Assembly (NCBI GenBank): GCA_963755495.1
Contig: CAVWJS010000002.1
Coordinates: forward strand, 186,001 to 250,000
DNA from: Bog-473 sp963755495
GTDB taxonomy: Bacteria; Actinomycetota; Acidimicrobiia; Acidimicrobiales; RAAP-2
Reading direction: 5' to 3'
DNA length: 64,000 nt
A program made the translations under genes and the position numbers. A model generated the notes under the pieces. The model ran no database searches. It had not been told where the DNA came from and worked only from the letters and a program-made list of their open reading frames with translations. Within the stretch, counting starts at the first letter, position 1, and each line of letters begins with the position of its first letter. Positions 8,643 to 16,751 of the stretch are shown here, piece by piece.

Positions 8643-8925
8643 ACGTCCGGCCCCACGTCACCACCGTCGGCCCGCTCGACTCCAGCATGGTCCGGATCTA
8701 CATCGACTGGGAGAACACTGGCTCAGCGGCTGGCTTGACAGCTGCGTCATCAACACGACGGTGCATTACCAGTTCGGGGACCAGGTCAACATCGAGATCA
8801 ACTCAACCAGCACGAAGGGGAACGTGGCAGCCCATGGGAACCAGTTGCTCTACCAGGACATCGGGGTCAACAGCGGCGACGCCCCGTATGTGACGAAAAG
8901 CGATGTGCCGGTAACCGACCGCTGA
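8602..8925 (+). pseudogene. Possible frame-broken remnant of unknown gene
   Basis: Two overlapping plus-strand frames look partly coding. One contains MVRIYIDWENTG from 8687. The other ends in INTTVHYQFGDQVNIEI, GNQLLYQDIGVNSGD and KSDVPVTDR before a stop at 8925. Joining them by one frameshift near 8710-8730 gives a continuous plausible beta-rich protein end. I do not recognise the family. The following 8926-9216 contains only short, unconvincing frames. It is probably debris inside the integrative element. Confidence 0.3.
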
Positions 8926-9216
8926 ACACTCGTTGCCGAGTAACCGTCACGCCACCGTCGACCTTTCAGCGGCTCGACGAACCGTTGTCGCAGTCCTTGC
9001 GGCGGGTCCGCATGACAAGGAGCGAGTCTGCGGCCAGAATCAGAACGGGCGAAGAACGAACGGAGCGCAAATGTGGAACTCCGTTAGCACCGACGCACAG
9101 CTTGCGATCAATGCGTCGATCATCACCTTCCCGAGAAGCGGCCATGGCCCTTGTTAGGGAGCTGCAGGAGCTGGAGAGTCAGATCTGACGGCTACGGGAC
9201 GGTGCTGCAGCGATGC

Positions 9217-10044
9217 TCACCCGTTCAAGTGGGACAGACATACACCGATCGCTTCGGCTTCGCTACAGGGCCTGAACTGCTCCGGGATACCATCGCTGAA
9301 GAACTCCCGGTAAGTCAGACCCTTTATTACTCCGTTGTCATCCCGTGACGGCTCAGAGATCGGCTCGCCAGGTTGTAGACGCCATACCAATGTCTGTATG
9401 TCGCCGCTCCCCACAATGGTACGGAAATCGAGCTGCGGAAGATGCCTGTCGATGTAAACCACGAGCTTCCACACGTCGCCCATCCAGTGTCGGTCATCGG
9501 AAGCTATTTTCCGTCGCTGAGCATATGACTCATCGATGTCTCGCATTGAAGCAATCTCGTCGCTCGGCACAGTGTCGTCGATGAGAAGCGCGCCGATTGG
9601 AACGTGGCGCAAAGCGTTGAAGAGGTCGGATTTGGTCTGCTCGAAGGTGTGTAAGCCATCGAGATAGGCCAGATCAAAGGTCACTTCAGGAGCCAGCGAG
9701 GCAAAGTAGGTGTCCGACTCAACTGCGAAAACAGAGACACCCACCGGAAGCTTCTCGACGTCGAATAATGGTGCAGGGTCCACCCCTACCCGAGTGTCAA
9801 TATCAATGTTCCTGAATGTGTACCCCCTTCGCAGTCCGATCTCTATGTATCGGCTGGCGTTAATGCCCTTCGCCAAAGTGTTGATTCTCCTCGGCGAGTC
9901 GTCACGGTGATTCGGCATAGGTCGCGGATACAGGACCCGAGAATCCTTGTTGCGACCCTGATTCAAAATGGCAGTGGGAAGGTTGCCAGAGAGGAGCAGC
10001 TGCGCAGCTCTTGTGCTACGACGAACGCGCGATTTTGCCATCAT
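9217..10044 (-). CDS. Class I SAM-dependent methyltransferase-like protein
   Basis: 275 residues in relatively AT-rich DNA. It has a motif I-like strand (RYIEIGLRRGYTF near residue 65), an acidic strand end (RVGVDPAPLF) and the FDLAYLDGLHTFEQTKSDL segment. That last segment is typical of Methyltransf_24-type enzymes, which often act on sugars or peptidyl substrates in surface-polysaccharide loci. The start is ATG 10044. It sits between the transposase debris and the distal attachment repeat and is likely cargo of the element. The substrate is unknown. It may work with the neighbouring glycosyltransferase, which is only an inference from proximity. Confidence 0.6.
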   Translation of the reverse strand: MMAKSRVRRSTRAAQLLLSGNLPTAILNQGRNKDSRVLYPRPMPNHRDDSPRRINTLAKGINASRYIEIGLRRGYTFRNIDIDTRVGVDPAPLFDVEKLPVGVSVFAVESDTYFASLAPEVTFDLAYLDGLHTFEQTKSDLFNALRHVPIGALLIDDTVPSDEIASMRDIDESYAQRRKIASDDRHWMGDVWKLVVYIDRHLPQLDFRTIVGSGDIQTLVWRLQPGEPISEPSRDDNGVIKGLTYREFFSDGIPEQFRPCSEAEAIGVCLSHLNG

Positions 10045-10117
10045 GCATCATGTCTGGCGACTTTAATCCTCGGCGTGCGTCTGCATCGCTCCCGACGTTA
10101 CCCCAGAAGATTATTCT

Positions 10118-10153
10118 CAGTGAATCCGATTCGGCCGCTCTCGCACCTCTCCA
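10118..10153. repeat. Attachment-site repeat, distal copy
   Basis: 36 bp identical to 6691-6726. Identity stops sharply on both sides. It carries the 5' half of tRNA-Ser(GCU) without a 3' half, so it cannot make a tRNA. It marks the far end of the integrative element and probably keeps the ancestral upstream flank of the tRNA gene. Confidence 0.85.
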
Positions 10154-10304
10154 GGGTGGTCAATCCAGGTCATCCGGTTCCATGCCTCTTGTGCGAGGCT
10201 TAGCCGGTCGGACGTGATGCCTCGAAGGAGAACACTTCAAGCAGGCGCATCGCTAAGACCACCCGGTTCGTGTCGTTGGCAACGACGGTCTTGATGCTTC
10301 CTAC

Positions 10305-11051
10305 TCAACCCGTGATCTTTGACGAGGCGACTGTCGATGCAGCTGGCGGCGCAACCACGGTGACCTGCTCGTTCCATCTCGAGATCTGCGTCGTGACCGT
10401 AACTCCGGTAGCCGAAGTCTCCGATTCCTCAATCGGCAGGCTCGCACCTCCAGCCGCGATCGTGAGCGTGTTCGACAGTTTGGGTATGGATGTCGTGGCC
10501 GGGGATACCCACTTGAGGACATACAGTTTTGCACCGCCTATCACCTTCGTTACCAACTCCGAGCCGTTGGCCTTTGGAAGTAACAGCAGGACCGACGACA
10601 TGGTTACATCCGCCTTGAGATTGGAATATTCCTTCGCACCGGTCCCCCACGAAACCCACTTCGCGCCAAGCTTCTTCGCCTGGGCCGCGGCCAGACCGAA
10701 GAGCGCCGTCAGGCCGGATGAACTCCCCCTCACGTAAGCATGGGTGGGAGTCAGTCTGATCGCCAAGTTGGCCTTGCCTTCAGAAAGCATCTCTGATCCG
10801 CTCGTGAGTCCCACATCGGCAGTGATCGTCTCCGTCGTTGACTGCGCGCTGGAATGCGCTGCAAACACGACATGGGCACCTGTCTGTTGGTCGATCGCTT
10901 TGGTTGCGGCACGCAGGACGGAACTTGCTGTAATGACATCCGCCTGGGCAGTACCACTTAGGACCGCCACAAGCGCAAGCGCCGTAACCCAAGTCCCCAG
11001 CAGACGAATGCCTCTTCGAGAGCGATCTGGTGCCGCAAAGTCCATTGTCAT
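10305..11051 (-). CDS. Secreted protein of unknown function, LppX/LolA-like fold possible
   Basis: 248 residues. A basic N-terminus and hydrophobic stretch (LLGTWVTALALVAVLSG, about residues 17-33) form a signal peptide with a probable cut after AQA-D. There is no lipobox cysteine. The mature part begins VLRAATKAIDQQTGAHVVF and alternates polar beta strands. This resembles actinobacterial LppX/LprG-like lipid carriers in layout, but I do not recognise a diagnostic motif. The start overlaps the stop of the upstream small membrane gene as ATGA, so the two are coupled. The function is unknown. Confidence 0.7.
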   Translation of the reverse strand: MTMDFAAPDRSRRGIRLLGTWVTALALVAVLSGTAQADVITASSVLRAATKAIDQQTGAHVVFAAHSSAQSTTETITADVGLTSGSEMLSEGKANLAIRLTPTHAYVRGSSSGLTALFGLAAAQAKKLGAKWVSWGTGAKEYSNLKADVTMSSVLLLLPKANGSELVTKVIGGAKLYVLKWVSPATTSIPKLSNTLTIAAGGASLPIEESETSATGVTVTTQISRWNEQVTVVAPPAASTVASSKITG

Positions 11052-11314
11052 TCCTCGCGCAGTTCAGCGTTCATTCGCTTGCGTGGCCCTCGCAGTGAGA
11101 CGACGGCGATGAACGCTCCAACGATACTAAGAGCAATCATCCACCACGGAGGCGACCATCCAACTGGCCTTCCTCCTGACGGGCAGGACATACGTGGTGA
11201 CGAAGAGGCACTTCGATCAATCGAATCTCCAAACCCGTGAAGAAGATCGGCGATTTTCCCGGGTCTACGAGAACGACACCAGCTCGACGAGCCCCACGAT
11301 CTGAGGAGCTTCAT
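11048..11314 (-). CDS. Small single-span membrane protein
   Basis: Up to 88 residues. One transmembrane segment (WWMIALSIVGAFIAVVSL) lies near the C-terminus and is followed by a basic stop-transfer tail, RGPRKR. The stop overlaps the ATG of the downstream secreted protein, which supports real translation. The true start is unsure: ATG 11314 or ATG 11191 (about 47 residues) are both possible, and neither has a strong ribosome site. The function is unknown. Confidence 0.5.
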   Translation of the reverse strand: MKLLRSWGSSSWCRSRRPGKIADLLHGFGDSIDRSASSSPRMSCPSGGRPVGWSPPWWMIALSIVGAFIAVVSLRGPRKRMNAELREE

Positions 11315-11940
11315 TCAAGGCCGGACCATTCACATCACGTTAATGGGGATGAGCGGCATTTAATGTTGCATTGATACGTCCCGCATCACAGTTAGCAACG
11401 TGGCTGACTCTGACCAAGGAGACGAGGCGGTTTCCTTTCACTTGTGGCCGGCAACCTCGCACAAGGTCGAGCTGAGCGACGGGAAGGGACAGGGACAGTG
11501 TTTCTTCGCTTCATCGGCCCAACGTCCCTGCCCGGTTTTGAGGCTGGGCGCTGGTTGAGCTTGGAAGGCACCCCAGCCAAGATCTCTGGGCAGCTCATAA
11601 TTTCTAAATCCGCTCTACTGCTTCGTTCCTGACGGCAAAGCACAATCTGAATGGTTACCGACAGCCCTGTAGCTACCTTGGTCAGGTGGCGGGGTAGGCA
11701 TCGCGTACACGGCTGGCGATTTGGGGGCTCCGTCAATCACCGATTGGGCGCGTGCTCTGCGCGTGGCGAGCCACCGTGCTGGGCTGCGGCACACCGTCCA
11801 GCTCACCGCCGAGCCAGGGCGTGCAATCGCGGCCACGGCCGGCATCACTGGCTGCGACACCGTGGCGCTATCTGGGCCGTTCGGCCCTAGTCAGTGGGGG
11901 TCAGTCCACCCAAACTCTAAGCAGAAAAGGGGTGACGGCC
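11315..11940. other. Gene-poor stretch
   Basis: About 630 bp with only short overlapping frames on both strands and no recognisable domain. A plus-strand frame around 11721-11860 reads like protein (SITDWARALRVASHRAGL) but has no convincing start or family. I see no RNA gene or repeat. It probably holds promoter DNA and decayed sequence next to the integrative element. Confidence 0.4.
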
Positions 11941-12084
11941 ATGTTGGGACGGCTGAAAAGAAATACCGAATTCGATCGGCCCTGGGCGCGGATCGATAAC
12001 GAAGTAGCGCCGCTATTTGACTATTGGGTGAACGTCTTCTATTCGAATCAGTGCTCCTCAGGATGGGACCCGATCCAACCTTAG
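11941..12084 (+). CDS. Candidate 47-residue small protein
   Basis: The ATG at 11941 has a good AGGGGTGA ribosome site 5 bp upstream. The product begins MLGRLKRNTEFDRPW and is followed by an acidic/aromatic middle (DNEVAPLFDYWVNVFY) and a stop at 12084. No family is recognised and it is too short for codon-use tests. It stands alone in a gene-poor stretch and faces the ECF operon tail to tail. It may be spurious. Confidence 0.3.
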   Translation: MLGRLKRNTEFDRPWARIDNEVAPLFDYWVNVFYSNQCSSGWDPIQP

Positions 12085-12161
12085 GATCGATTGCAGCGTC
12101 AGAAACCAGGAGACTGAGCTTGAATTGGTGGTCCCCCGATGCCGTCGCGGCGGGGGCCCCC

Positions 12162-12980
12162 TTACTCGGCGTCCACGAATTCGACGACCGGCTCGAATAC
12201 CGCCCGCCGCGAGGCGCGGCGCAGTGCCGCCAGCACGGGCCGCCCGAGGACTACCACCAGCACGGCGCAGGTGACCGCCCTTCCGACGTCGAAGCCGAGC
12301 GAGGTAGTGAGGTCGAAGAAAATGAAGCGGTGCAGGTTGGCCACGGTGCCCAGTCCCGGCACGAACGAGTAGGTCGTCGCGGTGCCCCCGACGAATGGCC
12401 AGAACCAGAAGTTCAAGACCAGTCCGTAGGCCAGAGCCGAGACGATCCCGTAGGCCGCCAGCATGAGGCGCTCGGGCAGACCACGCAGCGGTGGCAGGCA
12501 GCCGGCCCCGAATCCCACCCAGGCCGCGGCGATCATCTGGAAGGGAAGCCAAGGACCGATACCCCCCGAGATGAGGGCCGAGGCGAAGAACGCCATAGCG
12601 CCCAGCACAAAGCCAAAGCCGCGCCCGAAGACCCGAGCCGCCAATATCAAGATGAACCACTCGGGCTCGAATCCGTTTATGCCCGGACTCGATATGCGGA
12701 GCGCAGCGAAGGTGGCAGCCAAGATCCCGAGCAAAGCGACTGCCTTGGCATCAAGGGCGCCTTCGGACAACTCAGCCATGACGATGCCAATGAGGAGAGG
12801 AAGAAGAGCGACGAAAATCCATGGAGCATCGCCTGAGTGCGCTGTGTTCTCGCTGGCGCGCTGGTGGATGAGGAGAGGCCAGGAGAAGGCCACTACGCCG
12901 AATGTCGTTGTGAGCGCCAGAAGTACCGACGAGCGTTTCCCCAAACGAAGGGCAGGTGTTGCCCGATGCTTTGAGCTCAT
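12162..12980 (-). CDS. ECF transporter S component, probably cobalamin-specific (CbrT-like)
   Basis: 272 residues with about six hydrophobic segments. The start at ATG 12980 is fixed by an ATGA overlap with the upstream ATPase stop; the frame upstream is not homologous. It contains the loop and helix pattern of energy-coupling-factor substrate-binding subunits (EPEWFILILAARVFGRGFGFVLG and GGIGPWLPFQMIAAAWVG regions). It would bind the vitamin in the membrane and dock on the EcfT/EcfA module. Cobalamin is inferred from the riboswitch upstream of the operon and the adjacent mutase operon. Actinobacterial CbrTUV transporters predicted for B12 have the same S, double-ATPase and T parts. Confidence 0.75.
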   Translation of the reverse strand: MSSKHRATPALRLGKRSSVLLALTTTFGVVAFSWPLLIHQRASENTAHSGDAPWIFVALLPLLIGIVMAELSEGALDAKAVALLGILAATFAALRISSPGINGFEPEWFILILAARVFGRGFGFVLGAMAFFASALISGGIGPWLPFQMIAAAWVGFGAGCLPPLRGLPERLMLAAYGIVSALAYGLVLNFWFWPFVGGTATTYSFVPGLGTVANLHRFIFFDLTTSLGFDVGRAVTCAVLVVVLGRPVLAALRRASRRAVFEPVVEFVDAE

Positions 12981-14605
12981 GCGGGCGGCTCCTGATCCAG
13001 AACAGCGCGTACCTCGTCGACCGTGAGCCATTCATCGGGTGCAAGCACCTTGGCCACCTGCGGAGCGAAAACTGGCGAGTGACACACGACCTCGCGAGCC
13101 GGCCCATCGGCGATGATCTGTCCGTCAGCGAGAACCACAACCCGGTCGGCCACACGGGCGGCCAACTCGACATCATGGGTCGCCAGTACGACGGCGTGTC
13201 CGTCGCCCGCGAGGGAGCGGAGGACCTTGATGAGTCTGTCCTTGCTGGGATAGTCGAGGCCGCGGGTCGGCTCGTCGAGCAACAAGCACGCCGGCGATGG
13301 CGCAAGAACCAGCGCCAACGCCAGTGCCAGACGTTGTCCCTCGGAGAGGTCCCGTGGATGGCGGTCCCGTGGCATCCCCGGGAGCACGCGTTCCAACGCC
13401 TGCTCGCTTGTCCCCTCCGCGAGATTGGACGTCTTGTCGGCCTGGCGACACTCGCCTGCCACGCTCTCCCCGTAAAGAAGCAGACCCGGATCCTGTGGCA
13501 CATGGCCGACGAGGCGGATCAGATCGGCAGGCCCTAGCCCGGCCGGGTCACGACCCGCCACCGCGACCTTGCCCCGGTTGGCCGGCCGCGCGCCCGACAG
13601 GGCATTCAGCAGGCTCGATTTCCCCGATCCATTGCGGCCCATCAGGACCAGAACCTGGCCTCGGTCGATCGCCAGGTCAATCCCGTCAAGAGCGATGATC
13701 GGACCGTAACTGACGCCCAATCGCCGAGCAGTCAACACTGGCTCCATGACCTCGCGGGTGTTCTCTGATGGCGGAGGCGCCAGAGCTCTTGGCCCGAGGC
13801 GAAGGCGCAGCGGGCCAGCGAGTCGCCGGGCATCGCGCACGGTAAGGGGGAGCGGATCCCATCCAACAAGACGCCCCAACTCCACCAAGGGCGGAGCCAC
13901 CGGTGACGAGCGCATGATGATCTCAGGTGACGCGTCGTTGAGCGTGGCGCCGCCTCCCGGTACCAGCAACATCCGATCGGCGAATGGCACTACCCGCTCC
14001 AGTCGGTGCTCGGCGATCACAATCGTCAGGCCAAGGTCGTGGACGAGGCGGGCCAGCATCGCAAGAACCTCCTCGGCGGCGGCAGGGTCCAAGGCGGAAG
14101 TCGGCTCGTCGAGCACCAAGACGCGAGGTGACGCGGTCAGTACGGCGCCGATGGCAACGCGCTGCTGTTGTCCACCCGAGAGCGAACGGAGCGACCGGTC
14201 ACGCAACTCGGCAATGCCTAAGAGGTCGAGGGTGTCCTCAACGCGACGACGCATGGTCTCGGGGGGCACCCCGAGGTTCTCCATGGTGTAGGCCAATTCA
14301 TCCTCCACCGTCTCGGTGACGAAGCTCGTCAGCGGGTTCTGGCCCACGTAACCAACAACATCAGCCAGGTCACGGGGTCGATTGTCTTGGGTCGTCCTGC
14401 CATCGACCGTGATGGTCCCGGCCAGAACGCCGCCACTGAAATGAGGGATCAAACCGTTGATCGCCCGCAGAAGGGTCGATTTTCCACTGCCTGTCTCACC
14501 GACAACCACGCAGAGCTCGCCTTCGGGGATTTCAATATTGACTCGAGACAAGGTTGGGCCCGAGGAGTCAGAATAGGTGAAGGAGACGTCGTGAAAGCGG
14601 ATCAC
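12977..14605 (-). CDS. ECF transporter double ATPase subunit (EcfA-EcfA' fusion, CbrU-like)
   Basis: 542 residues with two ABC ATPase domains. The first has Walker A GETGSGKST, signature LSGGQQQRVAIG and Walker B VLVLDEPTSALD. The second has GRNGSGKSS, LSEGQRLALALAL and CLLLDEPTRGLD, with a slightly degenerate signature. The protein energises vitamin uptake with the S and T subunits. The start is GTG 14605, which overlaps the stop of the T-subunit frame as GTGA; the same frame runs on upstream without homology because ecfT is frame-broken. Both ATP sites look intact, so this subunit should be active. Confidence 0.92.
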   Translation of the reverse strand: MIRFHDVSFTYSDSSGPTLSRVNIEIPEGELCVVVGETGSGKSTLLRAINGLIPHFSGGVLAGTITVDGRTTQDNRPRDLADVVGYVGQNPLTSFVTETVEDELAYTMENLGVPPETMRRRVEDTLDLLGIAELRDRSLRSLSGGQQQRVAIGAVLTASPRVLVLDEPTSALDPAAAEEVLAMLARLVHDLGLTIVIAEHRLERVVPFADRMLLVPGGGATLNDASPEIIMRSSPVAPPLVELGRLVGWDPLPLTVRDARRLAGPLRLRLGPRALAPPPSENTREVMEPVLTARRLGVSYGPIIALDGIDLAIDRGQVLVLMGRNGSGKSSLLNALSGARPANRGKVAVAGRDPAGLGPADLIRLVGHVPQDPGLLLYGESVAGECRQADKTSNLAEGTSEQALERVLPGMPRDRHPRDLSEGQRLALALALVLAPSPACLLLDEPTRGLDYPSKDRLIKVLRSLAGDGHAVVLATHDVELAARVADRVVVLADGQIIADGPAREVVCHSPVFAPQVAKVLAPDEWLTVDEVRAVLDQEPPA

Positions 14606-15763
14606 ACGGTGACTTTCGAGAGCTTCGAGGTGGGTTCGACTGCGGCTTCTTGCGGGCCTAAGGGGGGCTTCATGGTTCGCTGCGTTGGCACGAGCAGAGC
14701 GGGCAGCGCGCCGATCAACAGGCCCGCGCCCACGGTGAAGGGCACGGGCGGCGCGGCCAGAGGGAGGAACGAGATAACAAGCCCGGGAACGTCGAGGGCG
14801 TGGGCGGTCGTGATGACGACAAGGCCTAAGAGCCCGGAACCGGCGACCGTCCACTCTGGCCAACGCCATGGGTCCGGCCGGTAGCGGGTACGAGTTGAGC
14901 GCCGCCCGCCCATTGCCATTCCCATTCCGCTCAGAACAGCGGCCAGTGCCAGTATTGGTAGGCCCAGACCGAAGAGTGACCCGGCATCGATGATGCCGTA
15001 AACCCCAACTGCAGCCAAGAGAAGGCCGCCCAAGGTAACGATCTGCGCAGCCCGTTGCGCGACGTCGAGCCACCGAAGCGCGTCGGCCGTATCCTCGAGC
15101 ATCCATGCTTGTCGCAAGCTGCAACGAGCGATCAAGCGCGCTCTCCAGGACGGGCACTGCGACGCCACGGAGCCCGCGCAGGCCTTTGACCGGGATACCT
15201 CGCTGTCGGCGGGCCTGGCGCACATCGCCAATTGACTGGACCAGTTCAGGAGTGAAGGACAAGGCAACGGTCACCGCGACGCCAGCTTCGTACAACACTG
15301 CCGGAAGGCAACGCAATAACCGGTAGGGGCTGGCCAGCGAGTTCGCAGCGCCGAAGCACAACAGGATTGCGGCGATCTGCATTCCGAGCGCCAATGCGGC
15401 GAGTATCGACTCCGCCGTTACGGCCCCACCGATGCTGATCGCAGCAGCCCACGAGGGCAACGGGGCGCCAGGCAGAGTGAAGAGCACATGACCCGGGACA
15501 CCTCGCTGTCCAAAGAGCACCTCGAGTGCCACCCGAATGACGATGACCACGGCGCTGAGCCGCAGGAAGAACGTGAGTGAACGCGCCCACGGAGCATTGA
15601 CGCGGCACGCGGACACGACGAAGCAGGCGACCGCCCCGATAAGCGCCAGCAGTAACGGGTTATTGGTCCGCATCGCGCAGATCGCAAGACTGGCGGCCCA
15701 AATCCACCACGCCAAAGGGTGCAGAGGGCGACGCACCGCGGTCCCCGCGCTGCGACGCTTCAT
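14602..15763 (-). pseudogene. ECF transporter transmembrane subunit EcfT (CbrV-like), frame-broken
   Basis: Starts at ATG 15763, which overlaps the preceding stop as ATGA. The N-terminal part reads as EcfT (membrane helices, then MDARGYGRRA, the coupling-helix type motif). Around 15045-15065 homology leaves this frame. It continues in the next one (AQIVTLGGLLLAAVGVYG, three more hydrophobic segments) to a TGA at 14602-14604 that overlaps the ATPase start. Total length is 3n+1, so one surplus base explains the break. Because the rest of the operon is intact and tightly coupled, a sequencing or assembly insertion is as likely as a true mutation. Confidence 0.85.
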
Positions 15764-16746
15764 TCCGAGGCCGGCCTTCGGCGCCATCGGAATATCGCCC
15801 CTGCAACCAGCGCGGCCACAACGAGTCCCGCGAAGACGAGCGCGAGCACGCCTGAAGCAGTGCTGCCCCCGTGGTGGCGGGACACCAAAGGAGGGGCGCT
15901 GAGTTGGCGACGTGACTTGCCCGGTCCCGGACTTCCCGCTTCAGAGGTGGTTGACGTCGTAGGGCTACTGCTCGCCGCAACGGTCGTCGTGACGCTGTCG
16001 CCGGCAGGGGGCACGGACGTGGTGCTCGTCCGACCCGCCGACTGGCCGGAGGCGGATCCGCCCGCCGCAACCCCCCCGGCCGCCCCGGTGCCTGACCCAA
16101 CTGACGTAGAAGTCTGGGTAGTCGACGTCTCACCGCCGGTGCTGCCCGTGCTGGGATTTGTCGTTGCGGTGTCAGACCCGCCGCCTGCGTCCGCTACCGG
16201 GGTAACCCCCGGACAGGCCTGGGCGAAGGCGGCGGCAGGGGTCACTGAAGGGGGTGAGGCAGCAGCGCTGGCCGGCCCCGGATTCTGGTAGCGCCACCCC
16301 TCGACGTAGGTGTCGCCACTGTTGACGGTGTGGCTGGCCGGGCCGGCGTTGCCGTAGGTCCAGGTGTTGGTGGCCGGGTTCCCCTGCCAGTAGGACCAGA
16401 AGTAAAATTTATTATCCGAAGCGGCGGTGCAGTTCTGTACGCCATTGGCCGGGTACCCGTTGATGACGCAGATAAGGCCAGAGGAATTGGTGCCGATTGA
16501 GTCTCCAACGTCCGCCAGCGCTTGTTCGTCACTTGTTCCCGATGCCACCAGCGCGGCCTGGGTTGCGGTAGCTGGCGGCATTGCGGCCGACGACGATGAT
16601 GGAGTCCCGTAGTCGATGACGATTCCCATGCAGGTCGGACCGCTTGCCCCGGCGAAAAGACCCGACGGCACCAATGCCACGCCCGTCACACCCAGGATCA
16701 CTGCTCCGAAAATCAGGCGTCCTGGGTGTAACGGAACATTGAACAT
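15760..16746 (-). CDS. Surface-anchored protein with transcobalamin beta-domain-like (DUF4430-type) region
   Basis: 328 residues. A signal peptide (LIFGAVILGVTGVALVPSG) is followed by a domain with FYFWSYWQGN, TWTYGNAGPASHTVNSGD and VEGWRYQ. These match the beta-domain of intrinsic factor/transcobalamin and bacterial DUF4430 proteins. A long Thr/Ser/Gly-rich linker (about residues 180-280) follows, then a membrane anchor (VLALVFAGLVVAALVAGAIF) with a basic tail RWRRR. It would display the domain outside the membrane. It follows the alpha-domain-like protein by 5 bp and overlaps ecfT (ATGA). I infer that it helps capture cobalamin for the ECF transporter. Confidence 0.7.
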   Translation of the reverse strand: MFNVPLHPGRLIFGAVILGVTGVALVPSGLFAGASGPTCMGIVIDYGTPSSSSAAMPPATATQAALVASGTSDEQALADVGDSIGTNSSGLICVINGYPANGVQNCTAASDNKFYFWSYWQGNPATNTWTYGNAGPASHTVNSGDTYVEGWRYQNPGPASAAASPPSVTPAAAFAQACPGVTPVADAGGGSDTATTNPSTGSTGGETSTTQTSTSVGSGTGAAGGVAAGGSASGQSAGRTSTTSVPPAGDSVTTTVAASSSPTTSTTSEAGSPGPGKSRRQLSAPPLVSRHHGGSTASGVLALVFAGLVVAALVAGAIFRWRRRPASE

Positions 16747-16751
16747 TCAAT

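Larger units (their letters stand above)
6691..10153. mobile_element. Decayed integrative element at tRNA-Ser(GCU), about 3.5 kb
   Basis: The interval lies between two perfect 36-bp copies of the tRNA-Ser 5' half. The gene next to the tRNA is an integrase fragment. The rest holds a glycosyltransferase-like gene and a methyltransferase that are visibly more AT-rich than the flanks, plus an IS3-type transposase tail and non-coding debris. No replication, relaxase or phage structural genes are present, so it is a remnant or small cargo island. Without its own catalytic integrase domain it should be immobile unless helped in trans. Confidence 0.8.

Noticed and set aside
10118..10153. Second tRNA-Ser gene
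   Set aside because: Only the 5' half is present; there is no anticodon stem 3' side, variable arm or T arm.
12977..15787. A single 936-residue T-subunit/ATPase fusion
   Set aside because: The middle of that open frame is non-homologous. The T subunit continues in another frame to a stop overlapping the ATPase GTG, so these are two genes with a frame break in the first.
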